Part shown: positions 50,304 through 59,039 of the stretch, piece after piece | Layout: each line of letters starts with the position of its first letter | How positions within the stretch are numbered: position 1 is the stretch's first letter | DNA from: DATEJJ01 sp039649115 | GTDB lineage: Bacteria > Actinomycetota > Actinomycetes > Mycobacteriales > Micromonosporaceae | Assembly: GCA_039649115.1 (NCBI GenBank) | Contig: JBBWZQ010000096.1 | Coordinates: 1 to 64,000, forward strand | Length of the DNA stretch: 64,000 bases | Reading direction: 5' to 3' | Made by a program: the position numbers and the translations under genes | Notes under the pieces: generated by a model | What the model saw: only the letters and a program-made list of their open reading frames with translations | Database searches by the model: none | Told to the model about the DNA's origin: nothing

Positions 50304-51176
50304 CTAACTGAGCCGGTCCGCGGCCACGACGATGTCGCCGGACATGGCCAGCAACCATCCGCTGCCCTTGGCGGTGGCGAACTCCTCGGCAACCGTCGCA
50401 TTTCTCGGCCGCAGGCTCACCAGCAGCGGCGGAATCACCTTGCCCTGGCTGCAGACCACTGTCGGCCCGGGCTGGCGAGCCAGCGCCAGCAAGGCCTGCC
50501 GCGCACCATCCAGCCCCGCGGGCAGCGTCTCGTCCAGGCGCGGTTCGATCTCGATGGGCAGGCCGAGCGGGAGCACCGTCTCCTGGCACCGCAACGAGCT
50601 TGCGCTCACCACGCGCACCGCGCCGAACATCCGCAGCAGTTCGGCCAGTTCCGCCGCCTGGCGCCGGCCGGTCTCGTCGAGCGGCCGCGCCGCGTCCGTG
50701 CCGTGCCACTGCTTGCGGGAGGTCGCCTGGGCGTGGCGGACCAGCAGCACCTCGCCGTGGACCGGCGGTAGCGCGGCGAACGCGGCCACCACGCCGCGGT
50801 CGTGGGCGTAGGTCAGGACCGCATGCGCATCGGGCACCGGGGTCCAGCGCACCTCCGCGATCTCCTCGTCCGGTTGCCGGCCGTGGTCCGTGCGTACCCG
50901 CATGGACCAGAAGTCCACCGACTTCTCCACCCCCGGCACGCCGGTCAGGTACTGGACGCTGGGCAGCCGTACCTGCGGGACGCCGGTGACACCGGTCTCC
51001 TCCCGCACCTCGCGTACCGCCGCCGCCAGCGCGGGCTCGCCGGGCTCCAGCTTCCCCTTGGGCAGCGTCCAGTCGCCGTACCGCGGCCGGCCCACCACCG
51101 CGATCTCGACCGTCGAGTCCGCGCGCCGCCACACCACCCCGCCCGCGGCGCGCACCACCCTGGCCGGGGACGTCAC
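50304..51176 (-). CDS. mutT1: NUDIX hydrolase fused to a histidine phosphatase domain (MutT1-like)
   Basis: 290 residues. The NUDIX box GKLEPGEPALAAAVREVREE is near residue 46, within an N-terminal domain starting RAAGGVVWRR. A C-terminal phosphoglycerate-mutase-like domain follows with LLVRHAQATSRKQW near 152 and, instead of the usual second catalytic His, VCSQGKVIPPLL near 250. Mycobacterial MutT1 has the same two-domain build, removes 8-oxo-dGTP and acts on diadenosine polyphosphates. GTG 51176 overlaps the stop of the CHAD gene upstream (GTGA), so it is translationally coupled to it. Confidence 0.9.
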   Translation of the reverse strand: MTSPARVVRAAGGVVWRRADSTVEIAVVGRPRYGDWTLPKGKLEPGEPALAAAVREVREETGVTGVPQVRLPSVQYLTGVPGVEKSVDFWSMRVRTDHGRQPDEEIAEVRWTPVPDAHAVLTYAHDRGVVAAFAALPPVHGEVLLVRHAQATSRKQWHGTDAARPLDETGRRQAAELAELLRMFGAVRVVSASSLRCQETVLPLGLPIEIEPRLDETLPAGLDGARQALLALARQPGPTVVCSQGKVIPPLLVSLRPRNATVAEEFATAKGSGWLLAMSGDIVVAADRLS

Positions 51177-52735
51177 GGCAGCCAGTCCACGAGGCGCCGC
51201 CGGGACGCCTCCCGCCACGCGGCCGGGAAGCGCTCGCGCATCTCGCGTACCACGGCGCGTTCCCGCTCCTGCAGCCGTCCCGCGGTGACCGCGAGGGTGT
51301 GGTCGTCCGGGTCGTCGCGGGCGATGCTGAGCCAGGTCTCCGCGGCGATCGCGGCGTCCTGGTGCTCGCCCAGCAGATCCTGCACCGCTGCCACCGCCCG
51401 GCCCAGTTCCTGCGCCGCACCGCCGAGCACATCGGCAACCGCCTCGATCGCGTAGCGGGCCCGCTTGGCGCGCACCCGCACCTCGTGCCACTGCGCGTCG
51501 GGCGCGACGGGGTCGAGGTCGCTCGCGCCGGTGATGCCGTCGTTGCCGTAGGCGAGGCGGCTCCAGGGGCGCGACACCAGCCTCGGCAACAGATCCCTGG
51601 CGGGCAGCGCGGACCTGCTGGACTGCAACGGGGCAGCCGCGGCCGCCGCGACGAGCCGTTCCAGCAGGGACCGGTACCGGTCGCTGCGCAGCACGTCGTC
51701 GAGCCCGGTCAGCGCGTCCTCGTGCCGTGCGGACAGCTCGGCGTCGATACGGGCTATCGCGGGCTCGTCGAGCGGCGCAAGCGGGTCAGCTGCGGCAGTC
51801 TCGCGCAGCCTCGCCCGGAGCACCTCGGCGTCCCGGGCGAGCCCGAGCGCCTGTGCCAGCCAGGCCAGCTCGGCACGCAGCCCGTCGACCCAGGCCGACG
51901 CCAGCAACGGGCGGAACGTGCGCAGGTCGCTGCGCAGCCGGCGGCAACCCACCCGCATCTGGTGCACCGCCGTGTCCCCGTGGGGCAGCGGCGCGCGCAG
52001 CCGTACCAGCGGGTCATGGTCGAAGATGCGGCCGATGTCGGCGCGCAGGGCCTGGACCACCACCTCGCCCGCGCTCGCCTTGCGCGGCAGGTCCGGCGCC
52101 GGTGGGGTCGGCTCGGGCGGCCCGAGCGCGTCCACGCCGATACCGGCGGTGGAGTTCAGCACGCACAGCGCGCGGACGTGCTTGGGGAGGAAGTCGCCCA
52201 CCGTCGCGCCCGCCTCGCGCAGCCGCGCGTCCACCCGGTCCAGCAGCTTGCGGCCGCCCTCGTGCCGCTCCACCTCGATCTCGCGGAACCTGTGCCGCAC
52301 GGTCTTGCCGTCCAGCACCGAGACGGTGTCGTCGTCCAGTTCGGCCAGCGGCCGGCCGTACGCGTCGCGCAACTCGTGCACCCGCCGCGTGGTGCGCACG
52401 ACCGCGCCCGGTTCCAGCAGGGCGCCCCGCGTGTACGCCAGGACAAGCGCGATCAGCTCGCCGGGAACGGTACCAGGCGCGCCGGCCCGGGAGATCTCGT
52501 TGCGGATGCCCGGGGTGTCCGTCGGCAGCTTCACGGTCCAGGGCAGCTCGTCACCGCGCCGGAAGCGCAGCGAGGCCCCGTTGCGCGCCAGGCGCAGGTC
52601 GGCGGTGTCGTAGTAGGTGGCCCGCAGGTACTTGGGCTCGCGCGCGACGACCTGTCCGCCGTCCGGGAGGCAGTCGCTGAGGTCGGGCACCGCGAAGCGG
52701 GGATCCACCTCGTACTTGCGCTCCTCCTCCAGCAT
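51173..52735 (-). CDS. CYTH-CHAD domain protein (polyphosphate-associated)
   Basis: 520 residues. The N-terminal CYTH tunnel domain starts EEERKYEV (the ExExK motif) with charged strands such as YYDTADLRLARNGASLRFRR and FREIEVERHEGG. From about residue 225 the CHAD helical domain follows (HQMRVGCRRLRSDLRTFRPL, EVRVRAKRARYAIEAVADVL), with the conserved His and basic residues that bind polyphosphate. The CYTH part may be a triphosphatase. Its place between ppk and the mutT1-like gene supports a polyphosphate role. ATG 52735 lies 20 bp after the ppk stop. Confidence 0.92.
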   Translation of the reverse strand: MLEEERKYEVDPRFAVPDLSDCLPDGGQVVAREPKYLRATYYDTADLRLARNGASLRFRRGDELPWTVKLPTDTPGIRNEISRAGAPGTVPGELIALVLAYTRGALLEPGAVVRTTRRVHELRDAYGRPLAELDDDTVSVLDGKTVRHRFREIEVERHEGGRKLLDRVDARLREAGATVGDFLPKHVRALCVLNSTAGIGVDALGPPEPTPPAPDLPRKASAGEVVVQALRADIGRIFDHDPLVRLRAPLPHGDTAVHQMRVGCRRLRSDLRTFRPLLASAWVDGLRAELAWLAQALGLARDAEVLRARLRETAAADPLAPLDEPAIARIDAELSARHEDALTGLDDVLRSDRYRSLLERLVAAAAAAPLQSSRSALPARDLLPRLVSRPWSRLAYGNDGITGASDLDPVAPDAQWHEVRVRAKRARYAIEAVADVLGGAAQELGRAVAAVQDLLGEHQDAAIAAETWLSIARDDPDDHTLAVTAGRLQERERAVVREMRERFPAAWREASRRRLVDWLP

Positions 52736-52755
52736 CCTGGCAGCCTAATCGCGTT

Positions 52756-55119
52756 TCACTCGCCGCGGTGCACAACCTTGCGCAGCAGCGCGCTCTGCAG
52801 GTGCAGCCGCGGGTGGTCCGGGTCGCTGGCCGGCGGATCCCAGGAGCCGTCCGCGCGCAGCTCGAACGCGGCGGTCTCGTCGCTCATCGACAGCGCCAGT
52901 ATCTGCTCCAGCTCGGCCTGCGCGGTCGCGTCGATGACCTGGACCAGCGCCTCCACCCGGCGGTCGAGGTTGCGGTGCATGAGGTCGGCCGAGCCGATCC
53001 AGTACTCGGTCTCCGTCGCGGCGGGGGTACCGGTGGCGCCGGCGCCGAAGCGGAAGATGCGCGAGTGCTCCAGGAAGCGGCCGAGGATCGAGCGGACGCG
53101 GATGTTGTCCGAGAGGCCGGGTACGCCCGGGCGCAGCGTGCAGATGCCCCGGATGACGAGGTCGACCCGTACCCCGGCCTGCGAGGCGCGGTACAGCGCG
53201 TCGATGACCTCCTCGTCGACGAGCGCGTTCAGCTTGATCTGCACCAGCCCCGGCCGCCCGTCCGCGGCCAGCTTCGTCTCCCGCTCGATCCGCTCGATGA
53301 TGCCGGACCGCACGCCGTGCGGCGCGACCAGCAGCCGCCGGTACGCCGTCTGCCGGCTGTAGCCGGTGAGCGTGTTGAACAGGTCGGTGAGGTCGGCACC
53401 CACCTCCGGATCCGCGGTCAGCAGCCCGAGGTCCTCGTACAGCCGGGCGGTCTTCGGGTGGTAGTTGCCGGTGCCCATGTGCGCATACCGCCGGATGTGG
53501 TTGCCCTCCTGCCGCACCACGAGCGCGGTCTTGCAGTGTGTCTTCAGCCCGACCATGCCGTAGACCACGTGGCAGCCCGCCTTCTCCAGCTTGCGCGCCC
53601 ACCCGATGTTGGCCACCTCGTCGAAGCGCGCCTTGACCTCGACGAGCACCACCACCTGCTTGCCCGCCTCCGCCGCGTCGATCAGCGCGTCGACCACCGG
53701 CGAGTCGCCGGAGGTGCGGTACAGGGTCTGCTTGATGGCCAACACGTTCGGGTCGGCCGCCGCCTGCTCGATGAAGCGCTGCACGCTGGTGGAGAACGAG
53801 TGGTACGGGTGGTGCACCAGGATGTCGCCGTCCCGCAGGGTCGCGAAGACGCTGCGCGGTGTCTCACCCTCCGCGAAGCGCGGATGGGTCGCCGGTACGA
53901 AAGGGCGATCCTTCAGGTCTGGCCGGTCCACCTCCTCGTAGACCTGCCACAGCGCGGACAGGTCCAGCAGCCCCGGCACCCGCAGCACGTCGTGGCTGTC
54001 CATGTCGAGCTCGGGTACCAGCAGTTCCAGGATGTGGTCGGAGACGGTGGCGGCGACCTCCAGCCGCACCGGCGGCCCGAAGCGGCGGCGGGCCAGCTCC
54101 CGCTCCAGCGCCTGCAGCAGATCCTCGTCGCGGTCCTCCTCGACCTCCACCTCGGCGTTGCGGGTCACCCGGAACAGGTGCTGCTCCACGATCTGCATCC
54201 CGGAGAAGAGCTGGCCCAGGTATGCCGCGATGAGCTCCTCCAGCGGCAGGAACCGGGTGGCCCGGCCGTCTGCCAGGCGTACCAGGCGGGGCACGTTGTT
54301 GGGCACCTTGACGCGGGCGAACAGCTCCGGCCCGCCGTCCGGGTCGCGTACCAGCACCGCGAGGTTGAGCGACAGCCCGGAGATGTACGGGAACGGGTGC
54401 GCGGTGTCCACGGCCAGCGGCGTGAGTACCGGGAACACCTGGTCGCGGAAGTAGTCGCGCATCCGGTCCCGTTCGGCCGGGTCGAGGTCGGCCCAGCGCA
54501 CCACCTGCACGCCCTCCTGGGCCAGCGCGGGCTGCACGTCCTCGATGAAGCAGCGCGCGTGCCGCGCGACCAGATCGGCGCTGCGCTCGGCGACCAGCTC
54601 CAGCTGCTCCCGCGCGGACAGGCCGTCGGGGCTGTGCAGCGGCAGGCCCATGTGCCGGCGCCGCTTCAGGCCGGCGACCCGGACCATGTAGAACTCGTCC
54701 AGGTTGCCGGCGAAGATGGCGAGGAACCTGGCCCGTTCCAGCAGCGGCGTGTTCGGGTTCTCGGCGAGGCTGAGCACCCGCGCGTTGAAGTCCAGCCAGG
54801 ACAGCTCCCGGTTGAGGAACCGGTCCCCGGGCAGCGCCTGGTTCAGCGTCGGCGGCGCGTCCGAGGGCGGCGGCACGTGCGGCGCGGTGCCGGTCTCCGG
54901 CGACTCGTCGCCCCGCTCCTCGGCAGTGCCGGGTGCGGCAGCGCCGGGTGCGGCGGTGTCGGGAGCGGCGGTGCCGTCCACGCCGCCCGACTCGCCGACC
55001 GCCGCCATCGCGCGTGCCCGGCCGGCCTGGGTCGCCCGCGGTACCGCGTCGTCCGTCGCGGACCGTGGGATCGGTCGGGAGGAGCGGCGCTGGCGGGGGC
55101 GGGGCGGCGTAGTGCTCAC
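52756..55119 (-). CDS. ppk: Polyphosphate kinase PPK1
   Basis: 787 residues. It makes polyphosphate from ATP reversibly. After a disordered 95-residue Ala/Pro-rich extension come the PPK1 domains: NRELSWLDFNARVLSLAENP near residue 103, KQTLYRTSGDSPVVDALIDA near 455, KTHCKTALVVRQ with the phosphorylated His near 525, and RRYAHMGTGNYHPKTARLYE near 540 (second catalytic His). GTG 55119 is preferred because GATGAT lies six bases upstream, the same arrangement as at 57924; ATG 55143 is the alternative. It starts a minus-strand run with the CYTH-CHAD and NUDIX genes. Confidence 0.96.
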   Translation of the reverse strand: MSTTPPRPRQRRSSRPIPRSATDDAVPRATQAGRARAMAAVGESGGVDGTAAPDTAAPGAAAPGTAEERGDESPETGTAPHVPPPSDAPPTLNQALPGDRFLNRELSWLDFNARVLSLAENPNTPLLERARFLAIFAGNLDEFYMVRVAGLKRRRHMGLPLHSPDGLSAREQLELVAERSADLVARHARCFIEDVQPALAQEGVQVVRWADLDPAERDRMRDYFRDQVFPVLTPLAVDTAHPFPYISGLSLNLAVLVRDPDGGPELFARVKVPNNVPRLVRLADGRATRFLPLEELIAAYLGQLFSGMQIVEQHLFRVTRNAEVEVEEDRDEDLLQALERELARRRFGPPVRLEVAATVSDHILELLVPELDMDSHDVLRVPGLLDLSALWQVYEEVDRPDLKDRPFVPATHPRFAEGETPRSVFATLRDGDILVHHPYHSFSTSVQRFIEQAAADPNVLAIKQTLYRTSGDSPVVDALIDAAEAGKQVVVLVEVKARFDEVANIGWARKLEKAGCHVVYGMVGLKTHCKTALVVRQEGNHIRRYAHMGTGNYHPKTARLYEDLGLLTADPEVGADLTDLFNTLTGYSRQTAYRRLLVAPHGVRSGIIERIERETKLAADGRPGLVQIKLNALVDEEVIDALYRASQAGVRVDLVIRGICTLRPGVPGLSDNIRVRSILGRFLEHSRIFRFGAGATGTPAATETEYWIGSADLMHRNLDRRVEALVQVIDATAQAELEQILALSMSDETAAFELRADGSWDPPASDPDHPRLHLQSALLRKVVHRGE

Positions 55120-55201
55120 CCGCACATCATCGCCCGCCGGCATCAAAGGTGAAACGGCCTTCGGGAAAACTGTGTGTATCGCGACCAGCGCGCGGGCGCC
55201 G

Positions 55202-55405
55202 CTACATAGTGACGAGCATGAGTAGGCTGATCCGCTCGTCGCGCCACTCCAGCCGGACGCGCTGCCCGAGGCGCAGCAGCCGCAGCCCGGACGCGTCGAA
55301 CGCCGGCGCGTCGAAGCCGAGTTGGGTGCCGTCGTCCAGCAGGACCGTGCCCGACCGTCGCGCCGGGTCGAAGCTGGCCACCGTGCCTTGCCTGGGCACC
55401 TGCAT
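55202..55405 (-). CDS. Small CSD-like OB-fold protein
   Basis: 67 residues. It begins QGTVASFDPARRSGTVLLDD, the pattern of the first strands of a cold-shock domain, but the RNA-binding motifs KGFGF and VFVH are missing (RSGTVLL and LGFDAPAF stand in their place). It is therefore a cold-shock-like OB fold without the usual aromatic nucleic-acid surface. ATG 55405 lies four bases before the cofC stop, so it is likely co-transcribed with cofC. Function unknown. Confidence 0.75.
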   Translation of the reverse strand: MQVPRQGTVASFDPARRSGTVLLDDGTQLGFDAPAFDASGLRLLRLGQRVRLEWRDERISLLMLVTM

Positions 55406-55409
55406 GGGC

Positions 55410-56030
55410 TCAGCCTAGTTTGAGCAGTGCGGTGGTGTGCACACCCACGCCCAGGCGGATCGCGGCGCGCAGGTCGTCGTGAGTGTCCACGTCCTGCCGC
55501 AGCGTCGGCCACGCGCCGGGCAGCGCGAGCGCGCCGGACGCGAGGTGCGCGGCGGCCGAGCCCGGCCCGAACCGGGGCTCCAGCGGCACGCCGGGCGGCG
55601 CGGCGAGCAGCGTGGTGCCCGTACCCTCCGCGTCTGTCACGAAGCTGCGTACGGCCGCGAGGGACAGTGCGGCGGCCAGTTCCCCGGCGCGCAGCGCCGG
55701 CAGGTCGCCGGCGAGTGCCGCCACCGGCCGGCCGCCGGCCCGTGCGGCGCCGTGGTCGACGGCCGGGTTGAGGCCGGCGTCCGGGGCGTCCGGGACCACC
55801 TCGGCGCCGAGGGCGGCAGCGGCCCGGCGCACGGCCGGGTCGTCGGTCACCACGACCACCGCGCCCACCGCGCGGCACCCCAGCGCCGCGACGACCGTGT
55901 CCAGCACCAGCGCCAGGGCGAGGTCTTCATGGAGTACGCCGGGCAGGGCCCCGCGCAGCCGGCTCTTCGCCCCGGCAAGGCGTTTGACGGGTACCACCGC
56001 CAGCCAGTTGGATCCCCCCACACCGGGCAT
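55410..56030 (-). CDS. cofC: 2-phospho-L-lactate (phosphoenolpyruvate) guanylyltransferase, F420 synthesis
   Basis: 206 residues of the CofC/FbiD family, which makes the guanylylated precursor of the coenzyme F420 side chain. Seen: LAVVPVKRLAGAKSRLRGAL near residue 10 (nucleotide-binding), VVVVTDDPAVRRAAAALGA near 62, GLNPAVDHGAA near 88, ALAGDLPALRAGEL and FGPGSAAAHL near 155. ATG 56030 follows GGGAGAGG; the frame is open to 56069. In mycobacteria the corresponding gene (fbiD) also lies next to ppk. Other F420 genes are not in the window. Confidence 0.93.
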   Translation of the reverse strand: MPGVGGSNWLAVVPVKRLAGAKSRLRGALPGVLHEDLALALVLDTVVAALGCRAVGAVVVVTDDPAVRRAAAALGAEVVPDAPDAGLNPAVDHGAARAGGRPVAALAGDLPALRAGELAAALSLAAVRSFVTDAEGTGTTLLAAPPGVPLEPRFGPGSAAAHLASGALALPGAWPTLRQDVDTHDDLRAAIRLGVGVHTTALLKLG

Positions 56031-56137
56031 CCTCTCCCACTCTCCGGCACGGCGCGCGGGGCGGTCCACTCGCCGTACGGGCCGCGCACCGGCAGTATGG
56101 TCTGCGGAACACCGGGAGACCGGCGGGTGACAACCGG

Positions 56138-56848
56138 ATGGCGGGAGTGGCCGTGGCGCGGCGCAGGCTAGGGTTCTGGCGGCGGTTCGCCGTGTGCGTG
56201 ATCAAGCCGACCATGCTCCTGCTGACGAGGCGGACCTGGGCCGGGGCGCAGCACGTGCCGCGCGACGGCGGCGTGATCCTCGCGGTGAACCACCTGTCCG
56301 AGTTCGATCCCATGGTGATCTCGCACTTCGTCTACGACGCCGGCCGCTGGCCGCAGTTCCTGGCCAAGTCGAGTCTGTTCCACATCCCCCTGTTCGGACC
56401 GTTTCTCCGGTGGGTGCGCCAGATCCCGGTCCACCGGGGCAGCGCCGACGCGGCCAAGGCGCTGGACGCCGCGGCGGTGGCGATCAAGGCGGGCGACGGG
56501 GTGATCATCTACCCGGAGGGCACCACGCCCAAGGAGGGTGATCTGTGGCCGGGGCGGGGGAAGACGGGCGTGGCCCGGCTGTTCCTGGCCACCGGTGCCC
56601 CGGTGGTGCCGATCGTCACCTGGGGCTCGCAACGGCTGTACGACCCGCGTACCCACAAGATGCGCCTGGTTCCGGGTACTCCCGTGACCGTGCTCGCCGG
56701 GCCGCCGGTGGACCTCGCGAGGTGGGCCGACGCCGAGGCCACCGCGGCCAACCTGCACGCGATAACCGAGGAGATCATGGACGACCTGCGCGATCTGCTC
56801 AGCCAGGCCCGGGGCGAGCCGGTACCTGTTTCGGACGGTGGGTCGTGA
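56138..56848 (+). CDS. plsC: 1-acyl-sn-glycerol-3-phosphate acyltransferase (PlsC family)
   Basis: 236 residues. The acyltransferase HX4D motif is VNHLSEFDPM near residue 50, with the substrate-binding IYPEGTTPKEGD near 125 and VPIVTWGSQRLY near 155. It probably makes phosphatidic acid at the inner membrane face. ATG 56138 or GTG 56147 may be the start. Its stop overlaps the gpsA ATG (TGATG), so it shares a message with gpsA, which supplies glycerol-3-phosphate for the same pathway. Confidence 0.92.
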   Translation: MAGVAVARRRLGFWRRFAVCVIKPTMLLLTRRTWAGAQHVPRDGGVILAVNHLSEFDPMVISHFVYDAGRWPQFLAKSSLFHIPLFGPFLRWVRQIPVHRGSADAAKALDAAAVAIKAGDGVIIYPEGTTPKEGDLWPGRGKTGVARLFLATGAPVVPIVTWGSQRLYDPRTHKMRLVPGTPVTVLAGPPVDLARWADAEATAANLHAITEEIMDDLRDLLSQARGEPVPVSDGGS

Positions 56849-57846
56849 TGCGGGCGGCCGTGCTCGGCGCCGGCTCGTGGGGCACCACGTTCGCGAAGGT
56901 GCTGGGCGACGCGGGTACCGAGGTGGTCCTGCTGGCCCGCCGGCCCGAGGTGGTGGCGGCGATCCGGGAACACGGCCGCAACCCGGACTACCTGTCCGGC
57001 ACGCCGCTGCCCGCGCGGGTCACCGCGACCCTGGACCCGGCGCGGGCACTGGCCGATGTGGACCTGGTCGTGCTCGCCGTACCGGCGCAGACGCTGCGCG
57101 CCAACCTCGCCGCGTGGACGCCCCTGATCGCGCCCGACGCCACTCTGGTCAGCCTCATGAAGGGCATCGAGCTGGGCAGCGGCAAGCGGATGAGCGAGGT
57201 GATCATGGAGATCACCAGGGTCGAGCCGGACCGGGTGACCGTGGTCACCGGGCCCAACCTGGCTGCCGAGATCGCCGAGGAGCAGCCGACCGCCTCGGTC
57301 GTGGCCTGTGTCGACGAGGCGCGGGCGGCGCTGGTGCAGAAGGCGGTGGCGACACCGTACTTCCGCCCGTACACGAATGACGACGTGATCGGTTGCGAGC
57401 TGGGCGGCGCCGTCAAGAACGTGATCGCGCTGGCGTACGGCATGGCCGACGCGCTCGGCTTCGGCGACAACACGAAGGCGACCCTCATCACGCGCGGGCT
57501 GGCCGAGATCGCCCGGCTGGGGGTGCGGCTCGGCGCCGACCCGATGACCTTCGCGGGCCTGGCGGGGCTGGGTGACCTGGTCGCCACGTGCTCCTCGCCG
57601 CTGTCGCGCAACCGTACCTTCGGCGAGCACCTGGGCCGCGGCGAGTCGCTGGAGCAGGCCCACGCGGCGACCCGGCACACGGCGGAGGGCGTGAAGAGCT
57701 GCCTCGCGATCCGGGACCTCGCCCGGACGCACAGCGTCGAGATGCCCATCACCGAACAGGTGGAACGGGTCTGCCACGAGGGCGCCGACCCGCGCGTGGC
57801 GGTCACCGCGCTGATGAGCCGGGAACCCAAGACCGAATCCGTCTGA
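56848..57846 (+). CDS. gpsA: NAD(P)-dependent glycerol-3-phosphate dehydrogenase
   Basis: 332 residues. It reduces dihydroxyacetone phosphate to sn-glycerol-3-phosphate for lipid synthesis. Seen: VLGAGSWGTTFAKVL at residues 5-19, TGPNLAAEIAEEQPTASVVA near 135, and LGGAVKNVIALAYGMADALG near 185 with the catalytic Lys, then FAGLAGLGDLVATCSSPLSR. ATG 56848 overlaps the plsC stop; an adjacent in-frame GTG at 56845 is possible. The pair is a compact phospholipid operon. Confidence 0.97.
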   Translation: MRAAVLGAGSWGTTFAKVLGDAGTEVVLLARRPEVVAAIREHGRNPDYLSGTPLPARVTATLDPARALADVDLVVLAVPAQTLRANLAAWTPLIAPDATLVSLMKGIELGSGKRMSEVIMEITRVEPDRVTVVTGPNLAAEIAEEQPTASVVACVDEARAALVQKAVATPYFRPYTNDDVIGCELGGAVKNVIALAYGMADALGFGDNTKATLITRGLAEIARLGVRLGADPMTFAGLAGLGDLVATCSSPLSRNRTFGEHLGRGESLEQAHAATRHTAEGVKSCLAIRDLARTHSVEMPITEQVERVCHEGADPRVAVTALMSREPKTESV

Positions 57847-57923
57847 CCGGTCAGTGGGTGAAGGTGAAGCCGGCCGCGCGCAGCTCGGCGGACGAGATGG
57901 GCCGGGTGGGAGATGATGGCCGG

Positions 57924-59039
57924 GTGAGTGAAAGCGGATACGGGGACGGCACCAGATGCGTACACGCCGGACTTCCGGCGCCGGTGCCGGGCGAGCCGTT
58001 CCTGCCCGGTCCGGTGTTCGCCGGGCCGTACCACCTCGACCCGCAGCGCGGTCCCGGCGCCGCGCCCAACGGGTACGGGCGCACCGACAACCCCACATGG
58101 CGGGCCCTGGAGCAGGCGATCGGCGAGCTGGAGGGCGGGGAGTGCGTGGTCTTCTCGTCCGGCATGGCGGCCGTCTCCGCGGTGCTGCTCACGCTGCTGC
58201 GGCCGGGGGACACCGTGCTGCTGCCGGCCGACGGGTACTACAACACGCGGGGGTTCGCCTCGGCCACCCTCACCGAGTTCGGCGTGACCGTGCGGGAGGT
58301 ACCGACGGCCGGCCCGTACCCGCCGCTGTCCGGGGTGCGCCTGGTGCTGCTGGAGACGCCGGCCAACCCGGGTCTGGACGTCTGTGACATCGCGGCACTC
58401 GCGGTGGCGGCGCACGAGGCGGGTGCCCTCGTCGCGTTGGACAACACGACGGCCACCCCGCTGGGGCAGCGCCCGCTGGATCTCGGTGCCGACCTGTCCC
58501 TCGCGTCCGGCACCAAGGCGTTGACCGGCCACTCGGACATCCTGCTCGGGTACGTGGTCAGCACCCCCGAACGCGCCGCGGGCATCCGCGTCTGGCGCAA
58601 CCGCACCGGCGCGATCCCCGGCCCGTTCGAGGCGTGGCTCGCGCACCGCTCACTATCCACATTGGACCTGCGGCTGGCCCGGCAGACGGCGAACGCCGCG
58701 GCGGTGGCCGGCCTGCTCGCCGCGCGGCCCGAGGTGAGCGGACTGCGCTGGCCCGGCCTGCCGACCGACCCCGGCTTTGCGGTTGCGGTCCGGCAGATGC
58801 GGCGGATCCCCGGTGTCGTGACGTTCACGCTGCCGGACGCCGGGCACGCCGGCCGGTTCCTGGCCGCAGCCCGGCTGGTGGCCGCGGCCACCTCCTTCGG
58901 GGGTACGCACACGACGGCCGACCGGCGCGCGCAGTGGGGCGACTCGGTGCCCGATGGGCTGCTGCGCCTGTCCTGCGGCATCGAGGACACCGACGACCTG
59001 CTCGCCGACGTGACCGAGGCGCTGGACAAGGCGCGCTAG
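57924..59039 (+). CDS. Cystathionine gamma-lyase/gamma-synthase family PLP enzyme
   Basis: 371 residues of the Cys/Met-metabolism PLP family. Seen: YGRTDNPTWRALEQAIGELE near residue 50, FSSGMAAVSAVL, LLETPANPGLDVCDI near 145, the active-site Lys in SLASGTKALTGHSDILLG near 200, and SFGGTHTTADRRAQWG near 320. Whether it splits cystathionine or acts as a synthase or other lyase cannot be decided. GTG 57924 has GATGAT six bases upstream, hence leaderless. Its 3' end overlaps the convergent phosphatase gene by 4 bp. Confidence 0.88.
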   Translation: MSESGYGDGTRCVHAGLPAPVPGEPFLPGPVFAGPYHLDPQRGPGAAPNGYGRTDNPTWRALEQAIGELEGGECVVFSSGMAAVSAVLLTLLRPGDTVLLPADGYYNTRGFASATLTEFGVTVREVPTAGPYPPLSGVRLVLLETPANPGLDVCDIAALAVAAHEAGALVALDNTTATPLGQRPLDLGADLSLASGTKALTGHSDILLGYVVSTPERAAGIRVWRNRTGAIPGPFEAWLAHRSLSTLDLRLARQTANAAAVAGLLAARPEVSGLRWPGLPTDPGFAVAVRQMRRIPGVVTFTLPDAGHAGRFLAAARLVAAATSFGGTHTTADRRAQWGDSVPDGLLRLSCGIEDTDDLLADVTEALDKAR

